Assembly: GCA_963573305.1 (NCBI GenBank)
Contig: OY754335.1
Location: 54,333,985 to 54,397,984 of the forward strand
Length of the DNA: 64,000 nt
From: Pyrrhosoma nymphula
Lineage: Eukaryota > Arthropoda > Insecta > Odonata > Coenagrionidae
Direction: 5' to 3'
The translations under genes and the position numbers were made by a program. This document shows, in pieces, positions 1 through 11,900 of this stretch (position 1 is its first letter; each line of letters begins with the position of its first letter). The notes under the pieces were generated by a model. The model was given only the letters and a program-made list of their open reading frames with translations. It did not search any database and was not told where the DNA came from.

Positions 1-990
1 AAATTGTTTTTCTTTTCATAAGGTTATTTATTCTCATAATAAAGAAAAAATAAATATGAATGGTATTAATTAAAACTTTCCGTCCTCGTAAAAATATATT
101 TATGCCTCTCGAATCATTTTTAAATTGTTGTGAGGGACAGTTTTTGGCTCCTCCGTTTCAATAGTTTTCAAACTTCTGGTCTAAGCGATGGGGTAAAACC
201 ATTATCGATTGACTTCCAGGAAATCTACGGAGGATCTGCTCTCCAAGCTTTACTTATGACACCTGACAAGACTTTCGCTGACCTCATAAGACCCATATAA
301 TTTTCGAAACCTTCCCTAAAGGAAAAAGAAAATAACTAAGGGGGAATAAAACCCTTCCCGAGAGGAATAGGCATTTTCCGAAATTATTTTTTTAACTCAT
401 TTGAAATACAGAAGCCAGCAGATATTCAACATGCAAATTTTCGGCTATAAGTTCATTGAAAGTTCCGAAATCCATTGCAGTTTTGAAGAACTATTCATAA
501 GTTATTTTCCGTAGATGTCTATGACTCAGCAAAAAACCCGCGGATATTAAATTTCTCTGAAACTAAAATTTTTATTGGATTTGATTTATTCGATGAAAAC
601 CCATATTTATCAAAATGGAAAAATGTTTGTGTGGTCGTGAATTTTATGGGCCTAAAAATTTCGCTAAAAGTTTTTTGAGCCCTTAAGCCATAAAACCAAG
701 GTATAATTACGATTAAAATTCCATTTTGAATCCCAATTATACACAACTGCTAAATATAGGCCTTCCGGAATCCCACCAGTTATTTTTCTGGACAAACCAG
801 GCTACGAGGTTTGCATGGATAGATAAATTCAGGCCACTGTGGATATACACGATTAACTTGAACAGGCGAGAACTGAATTTCTTCGGTTGACAGCATGAGG
901 TAAATATTGGTGATATATACCTCATGGCATGCTCACTACATGAATACATAAGTGATGAAAGATCGGTTGCTCTCCCGGCGAATCTGTTGA
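1..990. other. Intergenic, no gene seen
   Basis: AT-rich sequence without a recognisable domain, RNA gene or repeat. Open frames of 70 to 75 codons on the minus strand (519-949) have no recognisable motif and look like chance frames. Confidence 0.5.
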
Positions 991-1157
991 ATTATGGTTA
1001 CTCGGGTTTCCAACCAGGTGAGAGGTTCCATTTCCGACGTTTCAAGGTCCGACACGGCCCTCGTCATCAAGGATGCTGAATGCATCCCTGATCTCATACA
1101 TACTGAATGGGATGCAAGGATGCTGTGACCTGGTCGAAAACCCGAGAAATCAAAATT
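991..1157. mobile_element. Inverted-repeat element end pair with hammerhead-like motif
   Basis: Two arms, 991-1020 and 1127-1157, are imperfect reverse complements of about 30 bp sharing the core words CTCGGGTTT and ACCAGGT. Between them lies a hammerhead-like motif on the minus strand (1036-1073) and a perfect 8-bp inverted repeat TGCATCCC/GGGATGCA near 1081-1117. Read outward on the minus strand, the arm sequence (ACCTGGT then AACCCGAG then ATAATTC) also occurs at 21.7 kb, so this is a dispersed family. Inference: terminal sequence of a Penelope-like or related retroelement. No coding remnant is attached here. Confidence 0.5.
1036..1073 (-). ncRNA. Hammerhead-ribozyme-like motif (degenerate)
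   Basis: On the minus strand the order is UCC, UUGAUGA, an unpaired C, a hairpin GAGGGCC/GGACCUU with loop GUGUC (6 of 7 pairs), GAA, the palindrome ACGU, C, then GGA. The flanking UCC and GGA can pair as stem I. This matches the type I hammerhead core (CUGANGA...GAAA...UH) except for U in place of the first C and one extra base before stem II. Activity is not claimed. Confidence 0.4.
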
Positions 1158-1159
1158 AA

Positions 1160-3120
1160 GCTATCATACGTTTCTCTTCAACTTTTACCATGTTTTCCAG
1201 CTATACAAATTTCTTAGAAACGTTTTTCTGAGAACAACCACCTAAGAACCTAAGCAATTTCTTGATCGTGTTATACTACGTCTTTCCAAAGACTTTTTCA
1301 CGGTGGTGTAAATCAGTTTTCTATACATAAGCCAAATTACATTTATATTTTTTCGCTGCAAGGAATTTCAGGTTCTCAGCGTCTTTACTGCGACCAATAA
1401 AGACATTTTTCCACATTCTTAATTCCGTGATCATCATCTGCTATTCTGCTTGTGGGTTGCTTGGTTACGTTGCAGTCTCTACGTCAAATACCCAAGCTAC
1501 ACTGTACGCTCATACCAATGACTATTTCCTTGTACACTACTATATTTTATGTTAAGCTTCTCATGGTAAGACCCATAAATAAAGAACGTTTTAATCAGAA
1601 GGAAAAACTATCGGCTCTTGCGCAGGAAAGCCAGTGCAGTAGGCATAATTTTTTTCAAAACTTGTTCGGTGTAATCCGGTAGGATTTTTATGATAGGGAG
1701 TACCAATACGGCTTTAATATAAGAGAAAGTTCTTTTTTACGAGTTATAATGGAACAAAGAAGGTATAAATTGTCTAACCAACTCTTTTCGGAGAGGATGT
1801 TTCCTCGCAAGAAACTTCAACCGCTGGCTCAAAAAACAATCGTCCCGACGGAAATAAAAACTTCTATTTAATGAGAAAGTACGCGTCTGTGGGTTTTTTT
1901 CACTTTCAGTTAGAGGAGGAGAAAAGGAGTTGCCAGAACCCGAAAACTTTCTTATATTTTAGAGCATATCGTAAACCACATTTTTAAATCTCTCTGGCAG
2001 AAGTTGAGTGGTAATGTCAGCGGCATCTGCGCATACTGAAAGTTATGGAGAATTAAGCTCACTGCTGTGCACTACATTGGATTTCATCGAACGGATTAAT
2101 GAACAAATTTTATTGCTGCGGTGTAGTATTCCGCCAGAAGGAAGAGAGATAAAAGACAGGGATTTCCATCGCGAAATAACTATAATTTTACTTCACATGA
2201 GTGATTAGATTTATAGAAGTGACCTCTTTGCATTCTGAAAATTCTAAAGTATTCATTCTAGGTTTAATGCATTCAACAATTCAGTGAATGAATAATTAAA
2301 CTCCAATTGAATGTTCTATTCCTTATAAAACGTACGAAAAATAAGAAAGGAAACTCTCTTAAGAATAGTAAAAATTAGCGATACTTTTTTAAGGAATAAG
2401 CCAAACAATTTATCATTATGCAGTAAAGTTTAGTGATTGATACCATCTATAGAAGCAGGTTAAACTGAAGTAGAACGACTGAAAAAATTATAAATTTACG
2501 ATTTACAATTTTCACTCTGTGATACCTGAAAATCATTTGAAGGAAACGGATTACATTACAAAGAGATATTAATTCTCAGCAGGGTTTTTGTGTCTCTAGT
2601 AAGGCGTAACAAATTAAAATGAAATAAGTAAGTAAAGGAAATTTACAGAATTGCATTAACTTAAGTGTAGGGTAAATAAAGGAAAAAAGTCAAATTTTTC
2701 CTCTAAAAATGGAAAATTAAATTCGATTTCAGCTTATTTAAAATGTAAAGGTGCACGATGTACTAAGGCCGTTTGCAGAATGAGAAAATTCTAGAAGAAA
2801 AACTATTTTTCTTTTGTGATCTTTAAAATAGTAGCAACGTCACTCTACATGACAGATACGATGGAAATATTAGGGTTGTTCAAATCACATTTTGAGTATA
2901 TGCCCTCATCTATTTAAAAAAATTAAAGTAGCCTTGTTCAGTATTAGCTTCAGTTAGCAGGCCATCTATGTCGACATAGACCGCACGGAGTAGAAGTAAA
3001 TAGAAAATAGGCCCTTCGCAATAAGTTGTGGAATAAAATCGTCCAGCTGTAAAAGCACTGGCTGAACTGTCTCCACCTGCTCTCGTCATTCATTGTAACA
3101 GTCACTAGAGGGTGATCAGC
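1160..3120. other. Intergenic, no gene seen
   Basis: No recognisable gene, RNA gene or element. The open frames at 1452-1682 and 2008-2208 (+) are under 80 codons and show no domain. Confidence 0.5.
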
Positions 3121-3123
3121 CAC

Positions 3124-3315
3124 TATTCTCCAAACTGCTTCCTTCTAAACGCGTTAATTTCTTTGAAACACATAATTTTCTTGACGGATTCCATTCCTGT
3201 ATTTGGAACACGGTTTATATATTCTCCTAACTGCTCCCTTATAAACTCGTTAATTTATTTGCAAAACATAATTTTCTCGCCGCATTCTATTCCTGTATTT
3301 CGTACACGGTTTACA
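3124..3315 (+). repeat. Two-copy 96-bp tandem duplication
   Basis: Units 3124-3219 and 3220-3315 are adjacent and similar along their whole length; both begin TATTCTCC and end near ACACGGTTTA. The period of 96 bp is a multiple of three, so the plus-strand open frame 3112-3513 carries a 32-residue repeat beginning YSPNC and containing SIPVF. No known domain is recognised in that frame. It may simply be a short minisatellite with a fortuitous open frame. Confidence 0.75.
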
Positions 3316-3725
3316 TTATATCATACTAATTTCTTTAATGACTACAGAAGTGGATCATACCCCCAAAAATTCCAAGCAAACCTTACTCTTGCCCGCGGAA
3401 TAACTACTCACCTTTGTTCAATGCTTTACATAAAAACATATGCGTTTATACGTTCCATATTCTTTCTCTGCACATTTGCTCAGGAGTTGATGCTATATGG
3501 CGTTAGAGTTTAGAATAATTGAGTCAAAAATTAAGTACATTTGACAGGGAAATAAAGTAAGAAGACAAGAAATGAGGAGAAACTTGCAATTTTTTTCCTC
3601 CCTCACCCGTAAGATTAGCTCAATATTCAGTTTTGAAAGTAACTTTAACTAATAGTGAATTCAAGAGATTGAAAGGCGAAGTGTGTTGTTTTAAAATTTA
3701 TTTTCCCTGTCTTTTTCAGATAAAG

Positions 3726-3783
3726 GCTTATAATATCTTAGCGGGTATTAGGGTGCTTATAATATCTTAGAGGGTATTAGAGT
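3726..3783. repeat. Two-copy 29-bp tandem repeat
   Basis: The unit GCTTATAATATCTTAG followed by GGGTATTAG occurs at 3726-3754 and again at 3755-3783 with only a couple of differences. No coding meaning is seen. Confidence 0.8.
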
Positions 3784-3789
3784 TTTTTA

Positions 3790-4465
3790 AGTGTCTACAA
3801 CTGTCTTTATATTCCCTACTTTACAAAGTGCTTTAAGAAGTATCTCATGCTACTACTCATAACCCACAAAAACCATTCGTAGTCTTACTGACTGAATATA
3901 CAGCTATGTAATTTTCCATTTAAATTTTATTCCTAAACTCTGCTAATTCTGTTCGTAAATTTAATGAAACACTCAAAGAAATTGATGGTCAGGTGATACA
4001 ATGTCCTCAAAGCTAATAGGTTATTATAATGGATACAAACAGAATTTCTCTGGAATATCCAACAGTTAAAAAGCAAGAATGGTTTCGTGACATCCACAGA
4101 AATGAGTCTAAATTGGATATGTATCATTTAATTTTCAGCTTACTGATATGTCTAACTCCAAGACGAATGAATGCTATTCCTATTCAAAGAAAAACTCAAC
4201 GAAAATATTACTACGGTACAGGAAATAGTACTCATCTCTCGTCACAAAGATCGAAATCTTGCGACGCACCCATTAGGAAATTCTGGCCCCTTAATTTCGA
4301 TAGAGTACTTTCTATATTGAAGGTCTGAATTATTATCAATACCAGTGATATCAATAGGCAGTTTATAAGCAAGAAAAGACAATGATGTCACGAGGAAACC
4401 ACAATGACGTTCTATTATAATTATTATCATACATGATAATGCGTTCAGAACCGACGTTTATATCA
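3790..4465. other. Intergenic, no gene seen
   Basis: Overlapping short open frames on both strands (for example 4029-4328 +) have no recognisable motif. The segment ends at the LINE remnant that starts near 4470. Confidence 0.45.
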
Positions 4466-4469
4466 TACA

Positions 4470-4945
4470 CTCATACCCATCACGCCGTTCCCTTTCGGGG
4501 CAAGCACTGTCAAAAGAGCTTCTTTCTTGGTGTAAGACCTAGATAACTGGGTTTGATTTTAATAATTACCTCCACAATGCCTTATCCTTGAAAACCTGCT
4601 TTTCGTCTACCACGTTCATGCATTTCTTCATATATGCTCGCTTATTCTGAATACTTCAAATATTCCTCATCTTTAGAGTCTCTTCCACCCCATTCACCCG
4701 TGACTTTCTCGGTCTAACTTTTCCTCTCACGTCATTCACTCAATTATCATTTATCTGTAGAGTTAATTTACTGTCACCTATTCTGTCAACGTGGATAATC
4801 TAACGAAGCACGATAATTTCATATACGTCCACTACTAGAGCGTCATATCCACATTCTATCATCACCTACTCATTACTAACCCTATTAAACCTACATTTAC
4901 CGTAAACACTTCTCATTTAATTTACACCCACTAAACTTATTCTCA
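4470..4945 (-). mobile_element. LINE 3' end, ORF2 C-terminus (degenerate)
   Basis: The minus strand carries the C-terminal region of a non-LTR retrotransposon reverse-transcriptase polyprotein, broken by stops and frameshifts. Reading from 4945 down, I see NRVSNE, then ECGYDAL, then HVDRIGD, which correspond to the NRVRNE...FGHVERM stretch after the polymerase domain. Next come VRPRKSRVNGVEE (the GRPRKSW.DGVEE box), KDKALWR, and a tail CPERERRDGY just before the end near 4470. The same words occur at 22.8-23.25 kb and the tail at 28.2 kb, so at least three copies of one family are present. No polymerase motif is included; only the 3' part inserted or survived, as is usual for 5'-truncated LINEs. 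The clade is not assigned. Confidence 0.75.
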
Positions 4946-5340
4946 AATGCCTTCATCTATAATTATTCTGGCAAATCAAGAGTTTTACTACCACTTTAAA
5001 GTGTGAAGAATAATATTTGCACCATGTGCACCACGATTTTTGCTTCATCAGATAACGTTTTTACCAGCGTCGTCAAAATTCATAAATGCCCAAACTATCC
5101 AGATGTTTAACTATATTTGAAGGTGAGCAACAGCCAAGGACGTTTACGCCATTGGTTCGGCGTAGGCAATGTCCTAATCTTAACGAAAGTCTCAAAGTGA
5201 TGTACAGATTAACGTCCCATCACACGGACAGCCCGCTGCACTAGAGGTGGTCTCCTCATGGCACCCTAGTAGGGATTGGGATCTTACTAGGTGATTAGGT
5301 AGGGATTACTTGGTGGCACAAAAAGAACACAACAGGTTCA
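4946..5340. other. Intergenic, no gene seen
   Basis: No recognisable feature. The segment lies between the LINE remnant and the GAAACAGTT-rich tract. Confidence 0.4.
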
Positions 5341-5850
5341 TTACAACTGATTCGACCCCGAAACAGTTTCAAAACGAAACAGTTCCGCGAAATACCCTGT
5401 TGCGGACCACAGATAAGAGACCAAAAAACAGGCTACCGATCGACCCAGTTACAATATCGCTGGTAGTTCTTCTAATACGAAAGCTTTCACAAATAAAGTA
5501 ACAATTTCATTTGTATTCATGAACGATAGACACTTCCAAGTTCTAATTCTATCTGCAATGACGGGCGGACATGTGCTTTCTTAATAAACCAGCAACCACC
5601 TTCAACATATTCAAATCCATCAAATTGTAGCTTATAACCGCCACGCAGCCTCACGTGCACTGCAACTGGAACAGATTAGAAGACGAAACAGTTAGCTTCA
5701 GCTATCATTTGCCGCTACACAGCACAGAGATCAACGGCGCAACTACAGCACGATCGCGAAACTAACCTGTTTTTGCAATAGGCATTTGAAACAGTTGTCT
5801 GGCCAAAACAGTTGCGGCTGCAGCCGTTTCGCTCCGACAACACTTTATTC
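5340..5850. repeat. Tract with recurring GAAACAGTT words, possible MITE
   Basis: GAAACAGTT occurs at 5360, 5376, 5685 and 5788, with a near copy at 5805, clustered toward the two ends of a roughly 450-bp tract. Subterminal word repeats of this kind are typical of hAT-like DNA transposons and their MITEs, but I could not find clear terminal inverted repeats. A second dispersed trace exists: AGCTTCAGCTATCA followed by AACGGCGCAA occurs here (5694-5750) and again at 25421-25445. No transposase reading frame is seen. Confidence 0.35.
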
Positions 5851-6687
5851 CACCACAGAACTAACATGAAAATGTCCAAAGACGGAGCTCGAACACTCTT
5901 TTGAGATGGAAAGACAGTATTTTAACCACCAGCATTTTTAATTTCAGCATTCATCTGAAAATGGTATCAGGTACTGTAGTACGTTAAGGGGAATGGTTAA
6001 GGGAGAAACTGAAGCTCATCTCAACCATAGCGGTTTTTCTTAGTTTTTCCTGAATTAAACTCCCAAAATTCACTACGCACGTAGTGGATGAGTAGAAATG
6101 AACTGGCCGCGTGAAAAATGAATCACGCATCAATAAACGCGTCCATATAAATCGGCGGAGATGGAGTGGCTTGGGTTAATTACAAACGCCTCCAGATGTA
6201 TCACTAACAAAGTATAGTTTTTTGATACAGTTGAACTTTACCTGCAGGAAATGTATCTCTATATGTTTTGCCATCAAATTCTGGGAAAACTTAAATGTTC
6301 GCTTGACTGTCACCTTTGTCTCTCTCATAGACCCTCTCCAAGTTTCACGGTCCGTACCTTCGACGTCCGTTTGAATGCTCACACGTTCTTTTTGTCCCGT
6401 AGTAGATACCATATGATTAAAACGTAAAAGGGCACTTGCACCTCTGACAAGATTTATGGAAACTTCGCTTGCTTATTTGACATGAGATATTATGGTTATA
6501 CATTTGGAAATATGTGTGCTAATTGGCATCAGATTGATCAGAAAGTAGAGTAATTGTGGAGAGCGTACTCAATGAAGTTTCCCTAAAATATTAAGCAATT
6601 CGTAGCTATTACATCTCGACTAGTTCTCGACATCGACTTCTTCCGCCTACCCGTGGAAAAAGGTGGACCCGGATTAGAGGAGTCTAT
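5851..6687. other. Intergenic, no gene seen
   Basis: No domain-bearing frame. The minus-strand open frame 6176-6412 is short and unrecognised. Confidence 0.45.
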
Positions 6688-7038
6688 TATAGTACGTTCC
6701 ACATTCAGTTGGCGGTATGGGTTCTATTGGAGATCCGTTTCTTGCGCAAAAATCAATAAGGCCTGGTGTGCTATGTAGCCAATAGCAGCGGGAAAATCAA
6801 CTGAATGCTACTGAATCAACTGAATGCAACTGAAGCATGTGTGTATTGTATAAAAAATGTACATCTTAGTGACCTCCAGCGTTAATATATTATTCCCGTA
6901 AGAAAATTGACTTAAAAACTTAATAAAACACGTTGTTTGGAATGGTTGCCTATGTGGCCTATAGGTGAGCATTATGAGCGATAGCTTGGTAACAGGCAAT
7001 AAGGCCCAATCTATCAACTAATTATGGAACGTACTATA
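6688..7038. mobile_element. 351-bp MITE-like element with inverted termini
   Basis: The left end TATAGTACGTTCCA and following bases (6688-6711) are matched by the reverse complement of the right end (about 7012-7038); the first 14 bases agree exactly and weaker similarity continues for about 30 more. Both ends are preceded by TA or AT bases, compatible with a TA target-site duplication as in Tc1/mariner-type MITEs, though the exact boundary inside TATA is ambiguous. The interior has no transposase, and contains a 19-bp tandem repeat at 6795-6832. An open frame on the minus strand that runs from 7335 into the element is therefore most likely fortuitous. Confidence 0.65.
6795..6832. repeat. Two-copy 19-bp tandem repeat
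   Basis: AATCAACTGAATGCTACTG is followed directly by the same unit with one base changed. It lies inside the MITE. Confidence 0.85.
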
Positions 7039-8489
7039 TTGGCTATTCTCTTGCTTGTGCCAGATGGGACGAACAACTGACTTTCTCCCGCACAGAGCGG
7101 TCATGAAAATACTAGGTGGCTGCATCATATGGGTATTGAAAATGACAGCCATATACAGTGCAACACCTTGCGAGAGAGAGAGAGTGTATGCGTGGGACGG
7201 GACGACGTTCATTGCCTGCAGAATTTCTCCACAATACCGCTGTCGCGTGGGAGTGTGAATCTGGATCTTAGTGGCCTGCGAACGTTGGATGCCATTAACC
7301 CATAAACCACCCGCGAGGGTAATTGACCGTCTCAATGTACGGTCATCGCACCCGCAATGGAACAGTGACTATTTCTAAACGACGGCCAGGGGACTAATGA
7401 GTACACTAAGGCCATTATTCGACTTGAATATATTTGCAAATCGATTGGGAAACTTAATGAATGGTTCCATATACTTGAAAGATGTCTGAGGCGAAACCTT
7501 GGACGTATCACCACAAAGTTCCGTGTGTTAGAGTTAGGGTGGTATCAGAGCGTTGATAAAATGAAGATAAAACGCAGCCATTAAGGGAAGCATGTGTGTA
7601 ACAGAAGATATCAAAATTTCCTGATCACACGTTCCCTGTGCCAATGTGGGACGTCTGTTGTGAGGGTATCGCAAGTTCAGGTACACATATGTGAACAGAC
7701 ATAAAATAATCCTTCAAAATTAGACGTTCCAGGCGGGTGAATGCAACAGTTGGCGATCGGAAAGGTATCTTTCCCCTCGAAGTCACACATGGAACTCCAT
7801 TGCACTTATAGAACTACATCTAACACGAGCGAGTTGCTAATACCTGCGTTGGTAGAGTCCCACCTTTTAAATATTGGATTTTTCAAAGGCTACAAGCGTT
7901 TCGAGACTTAGGAGAAGTTGACGAAACTCGCCAATGCTTTTATGACTAAACCAACTGATTTTTTGATTACTAAAGATTACTCGGAAAATCAACTTACTGT
8001 GTTATGGCTTTGGAGTGGTACCAACGTAACCCATGACCAGTGTTTTGACGTGGGTAAGATCATAATAATTAACAATCATCGAATCATCGATCTAGTTAAA
8101 GTTCTAAATAAGTCTGTAATGATTGTGAATAGCTTCAAAATCTCTATATTTCTTCGTGTAATGTTTGTCATTTGTATGCCTAGGGAAAACATCAGATGAT
8201 CATTTGATTACCAGTTCCGTCCAGTCCGCAATCCCATTATTTCCTAGCTATAATCTTTTCCTACTCCCTCAGTCCGTGAACCACGCACTAAAATATTTTC
8301 TCCCTAAAATCAATGACTCCTTGCGATATGTGGAAACTAAGACGTTGAAAGTCCAATTAGCAGAATTCATAAATATTTATTTTTATCAGAATACTATTAA
8401 TGAAGATGGAAAATGAAGATGCAAAAAGATAAAGAAAGGAGAAAAGCTGCGCCAGGGTGAGAGGCATTTAATTTGGAATAGGGAAGTGT
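7039..8489. other. Intergenic, no gene seen
   Basis: Contains a short (GA)n run near 7172-7188 and a small perfect inverted repeat TGACCGT/ACGGTCA at 7324-7345. The open frame 7018-7335 (-, 105 codons) overlaps the MITE and is unrecognised; 7918-8199 and 8165-8416 (+) are AT-rich frames without motif. Confidence 0.45.
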
Positions 8490-8900
8490 CAAGAAAGGGG
8501 AAAGTGATTTTACATCAAACTCATTATGCATCAGAAACGTGAATATTGAACAAAAGGAGCAGCTTGCGTGCTGGGTAAATGAAGCAATTGAGAAGCATAG
8601 CGGGAAAGAATAAAATGGGCATGAAAAGAAATGCAGAACTAAAAAATGCGATTGGAGCGAGTTGCTTAAGAAATAAGGTAATACACAAAGATGGCTGGAA
8701 CATTCAAAAGAATGAAAGGTGGTAGAGTCCCCAGATTAAGGAAAGAGAAGAAAGAGAGTGGGAGGCAATGTTGAGGAAGGTCTCGAAAATGGCGTAGTAT
8801 ATGACTTGAGTGGGTATTAACAAAAGAGGGGCCTATCTTTGGATGGAGTCGATGTAGAGTGAACGTGGAAATGGCGGGAGAGGTTATTTTAATAAGTAGA
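8490..8900 (+). mobile_element. LINE ORF2 C-terminal remnant (degenerate)
   Basis: The plus strand encodes YASET, then ILNKRS, then MKQLRSIAGKNKMGMKRNAE, corresponding to the conserved YGSETW...LNK...EM..LR...G.TR.D..RN segment that follows the reverse-transcriptase core in many LINEs. Stops interrupt it. Downstream sequence to about 8900 is purine-rich and may be the decayed remainder. It is on the opposite strand to the 4.5-kb copy. The family may be the same but the overlap is too decayed to say. Confidence 0.6.
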
Positions 8901-11900
8901 CCCTAGTATGGTGGAACAAGAGGATACGTGAATGAAGAATTAAGTATAGTTAATGTCCTTTCTATCGCTTGAGATCCTTCTCTCGAAATAGCAGTTTTCT
9001 ATTGACTGTTCTGTTTTTGATTGTCTGCTTTTACCTTCTGCTGCATATAAATAAGTTCATTTTCTTCTTCATTCAGGTTTTTAATTTCATTTCTCCACGC
9101 TAAAAACTTACACTTTAAATCACTCAAAATGAAAAGAGTGAGCCCTATGCCTACTTTCAAACCTCCAAGCATAAAAGCGACATATTTAGTTCATTTTATA
9201 AATTAAGTTTACTACCAAATGCGATGTTTTCTTTCGAGCACTACGCATCCATAGGGGAGTAAGTAAGAAGAAATGTTTATTCTTTACTGTCCATTTTGAC
9301 TGAACTGCATGTGGTAGAATGAAGTGAATTAAAGAAACTTTGGTAACATTCGCATAAAAACTTAACTTTATATCCGTATCACACGCGGCAGGCCCATCAA
9401 AATTCCGCGTAAAAGAAGATAAGCTTCGAAAAATTGTTTTTTCGGGGCTGTTTGAAGGAGTAATATGATTTGTTTTTCATATTTAAGAGAAAAACGGGCT
9501 CCATAAATTCCTGAATATTTAATGACCCCTTCGCCGTCTCGGTAACTGCCACCCGCGGAAAGGGAAACTCGATAAATCAGTGAGACACGGCCAAAGTAGG
9601 TAGGATATCTCTTTCGTCGAGTCGACTCAAGAGCACACCATTCGAAGGAAGAGGGCGAAAAAATCCCATTTCTCAGTCTTCTGTGGATTCCCTCGTTCCT
9701 CATACGGCGTCGCCCTCATACGCATCCTCTAGAACATCCTTCCTCCCCTGAATCTGCCCGTCCCTTATCCCAACCCAGCATTCCTACGCATTCCTCGCTC
9801 CTCCATCTCTCCCTGCTTTTATCGAGTAATCTCATTTCGAGAGTCAGTCTGCGTGCATGCATACATATGTATACGTAGATGTTTGAAGCGGAGGAACGTA
9901 GGGCTCGTCCTACTGGGATATCCCTTTGGGACTGAGAGAAGGCCTGGAACTCATGGTAGAGGAGGGATGACAATTGGGAGAATATAAGCGATAAAAGAAG
10001 AAGAGAGGAAGAAATGTTAACGAAACGCATAGTCTCCCGTATTCGGCTCCCTTCCAAAACAGCAGGAGCTATTTTACACAAAATCAGTCGATTTGGCTGC
10101 ATTCGAACGAAAGATTTCTTCTCCGAATGCCAACATCACCCTTAGAACTCTATTTAATAATGGGTAATCTGGATTATATTTGAGTATATCATGAGATGAC
10201 TCTGTACAGCAGAAAAGAGATAACGACGCATTGAGTCGGATCCTTCTCCTAACTTTCCTGCGACTCATAAGATGATGATAACTGCTAACCAAGGAAATTC
10301 GCTTTCTTTTTTTTTGTGGTAGATTTGGGGATTATATTATCAACGCTATGATGTATTACTAAGATACATTGCTGGATAAAATATTTAAAACGATAACATT
10401 GATGAAATATATCTATGGAAAAACGATTTCCTCTCCTTAACCAGGCATTAATAAATTTGGTTTATTCCACACTTTTAAAAAGTTAGTGATATTAATAAGT
10501 TATTAAACTATGTATTATGACATTACTTCACGAAGTGCAGACACGAACATTTGAAAAACTTAATAGTTTATATATAGAAAAGATAAAGGTTTGTTTCTGA
10601 AGACAAAATCATACATTACTTAGGATAATATTACTGTTAAAATTATGGTATTAAACATTCAATACAATATCTGGCGATATCCAAAAAAGTTCTGGAATTA
10701 AAATAATAGTACCAGCAAAGATTACTCTGTGGTCCTTCCATGGTGAAGAGAATTCCACTTATGTCTTTTGACCTTAAAGTACCAGCGTTATTTCCTGGTA
10801 CTTAACCGCTCGCATGGTGCATTTCCCGCTTTTATAAATGTGTTTTCAAAACAAAATACAAACAATTATTTTGAATAACTAAAAAAATCTACTTCACTCG
10901 CATTTGGGATAGGCTAAGGATAGAACTGCCAATTATAAAGATCAGAAAAATCTTGCAAAGCCTTACTCAGTGTGCCAAAAGGTTTCGCTTTTACTAAGTT
11001 TTTGTCATTTTTGAGAGGTAACTTTTTATTAGTAAAATACACAACATAATTTTCTATATGTTATATACACAAAGACTGTAATTTCTGCTAATTTGAGATT
11101 TTTATCTCTAACCCCACCAGAGTTATTCAAAGCCAAACTTTGAACATTTTGAAAAAAGTGACTTTTAAAAAATTTATAACAAATCAAGGATACGTATATC
11201 ACTGTTGAAATTTTTTTATGATACACCTACTTGCATATATCTACAAAAAAAATAATTCAAACTGTATAATTCATTCCTACTATTAGAAAACAATTTCAAA
11301 TATTGAAATTTCAATCGTAACTTTTTAAAATTTTGCTTGTAGTTTTACCTTAGAAAGGATAGAGATAGGTAAACAAACTACTGGACTTATTTTTTGCCTT
11401 GAGAAATTGCAAACAAAATGATTTTTCTTTCATCCTTCTAGGATAAATACTTTTTTAGTTAAAGACTTTTACGTAAACCTTTACAAACGCCAAAATGTGC
11501 TTGCACAACATTATAAAAATGGCCGCCCAAGGTAAACCGCTTGAGATAAAAATTTGAAAAAAATAGTTTTTATGTCTTAAGACATGAGGGTAACAACTAG
11601 GAAAGTTTCAATTTTTTTAATTGGTCAAGCAACCACCCTTGGACCACTTCAAATGGATTGACCCTTAACGTATTTAAAGTTGAGATTATTATTTCTATAT
11701 ATGAATGATTAAATTTATCTTTCCGTAACAAAATTCAACTCAATATATATGATAATAACTATTATGAATTCGTTTAAAATTCATTTAAAAATATTCGTTA
11801 TGGCGTACAAAGTACAACAGTGCGAGTAATTACGGGTTCAAAATGTTTAGTGAGCAGTTACAGAAAAATATCAAGCTTTCAATTCCATTTTCCAAAATTA

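Noticed and set aside
3726..3783. CRISPR-like or larger satellite array
   Set aside because: Only two adjacent copies, no spacers, and the genome is eukaryotic.
7018..7335. 105-codon minus-strand frame that continues in frame after one stop to 6808
   Set aside because: The continuation lies inside the 351-bp MITE, and no domain is recognised.
7880..7925. GAAACGCTTGTAGCC on the minus strand as another hammerhead-like site
   Set aside because: No CUGANGA core at the right distance and the sequence after GAA is not an A...U palindrome.
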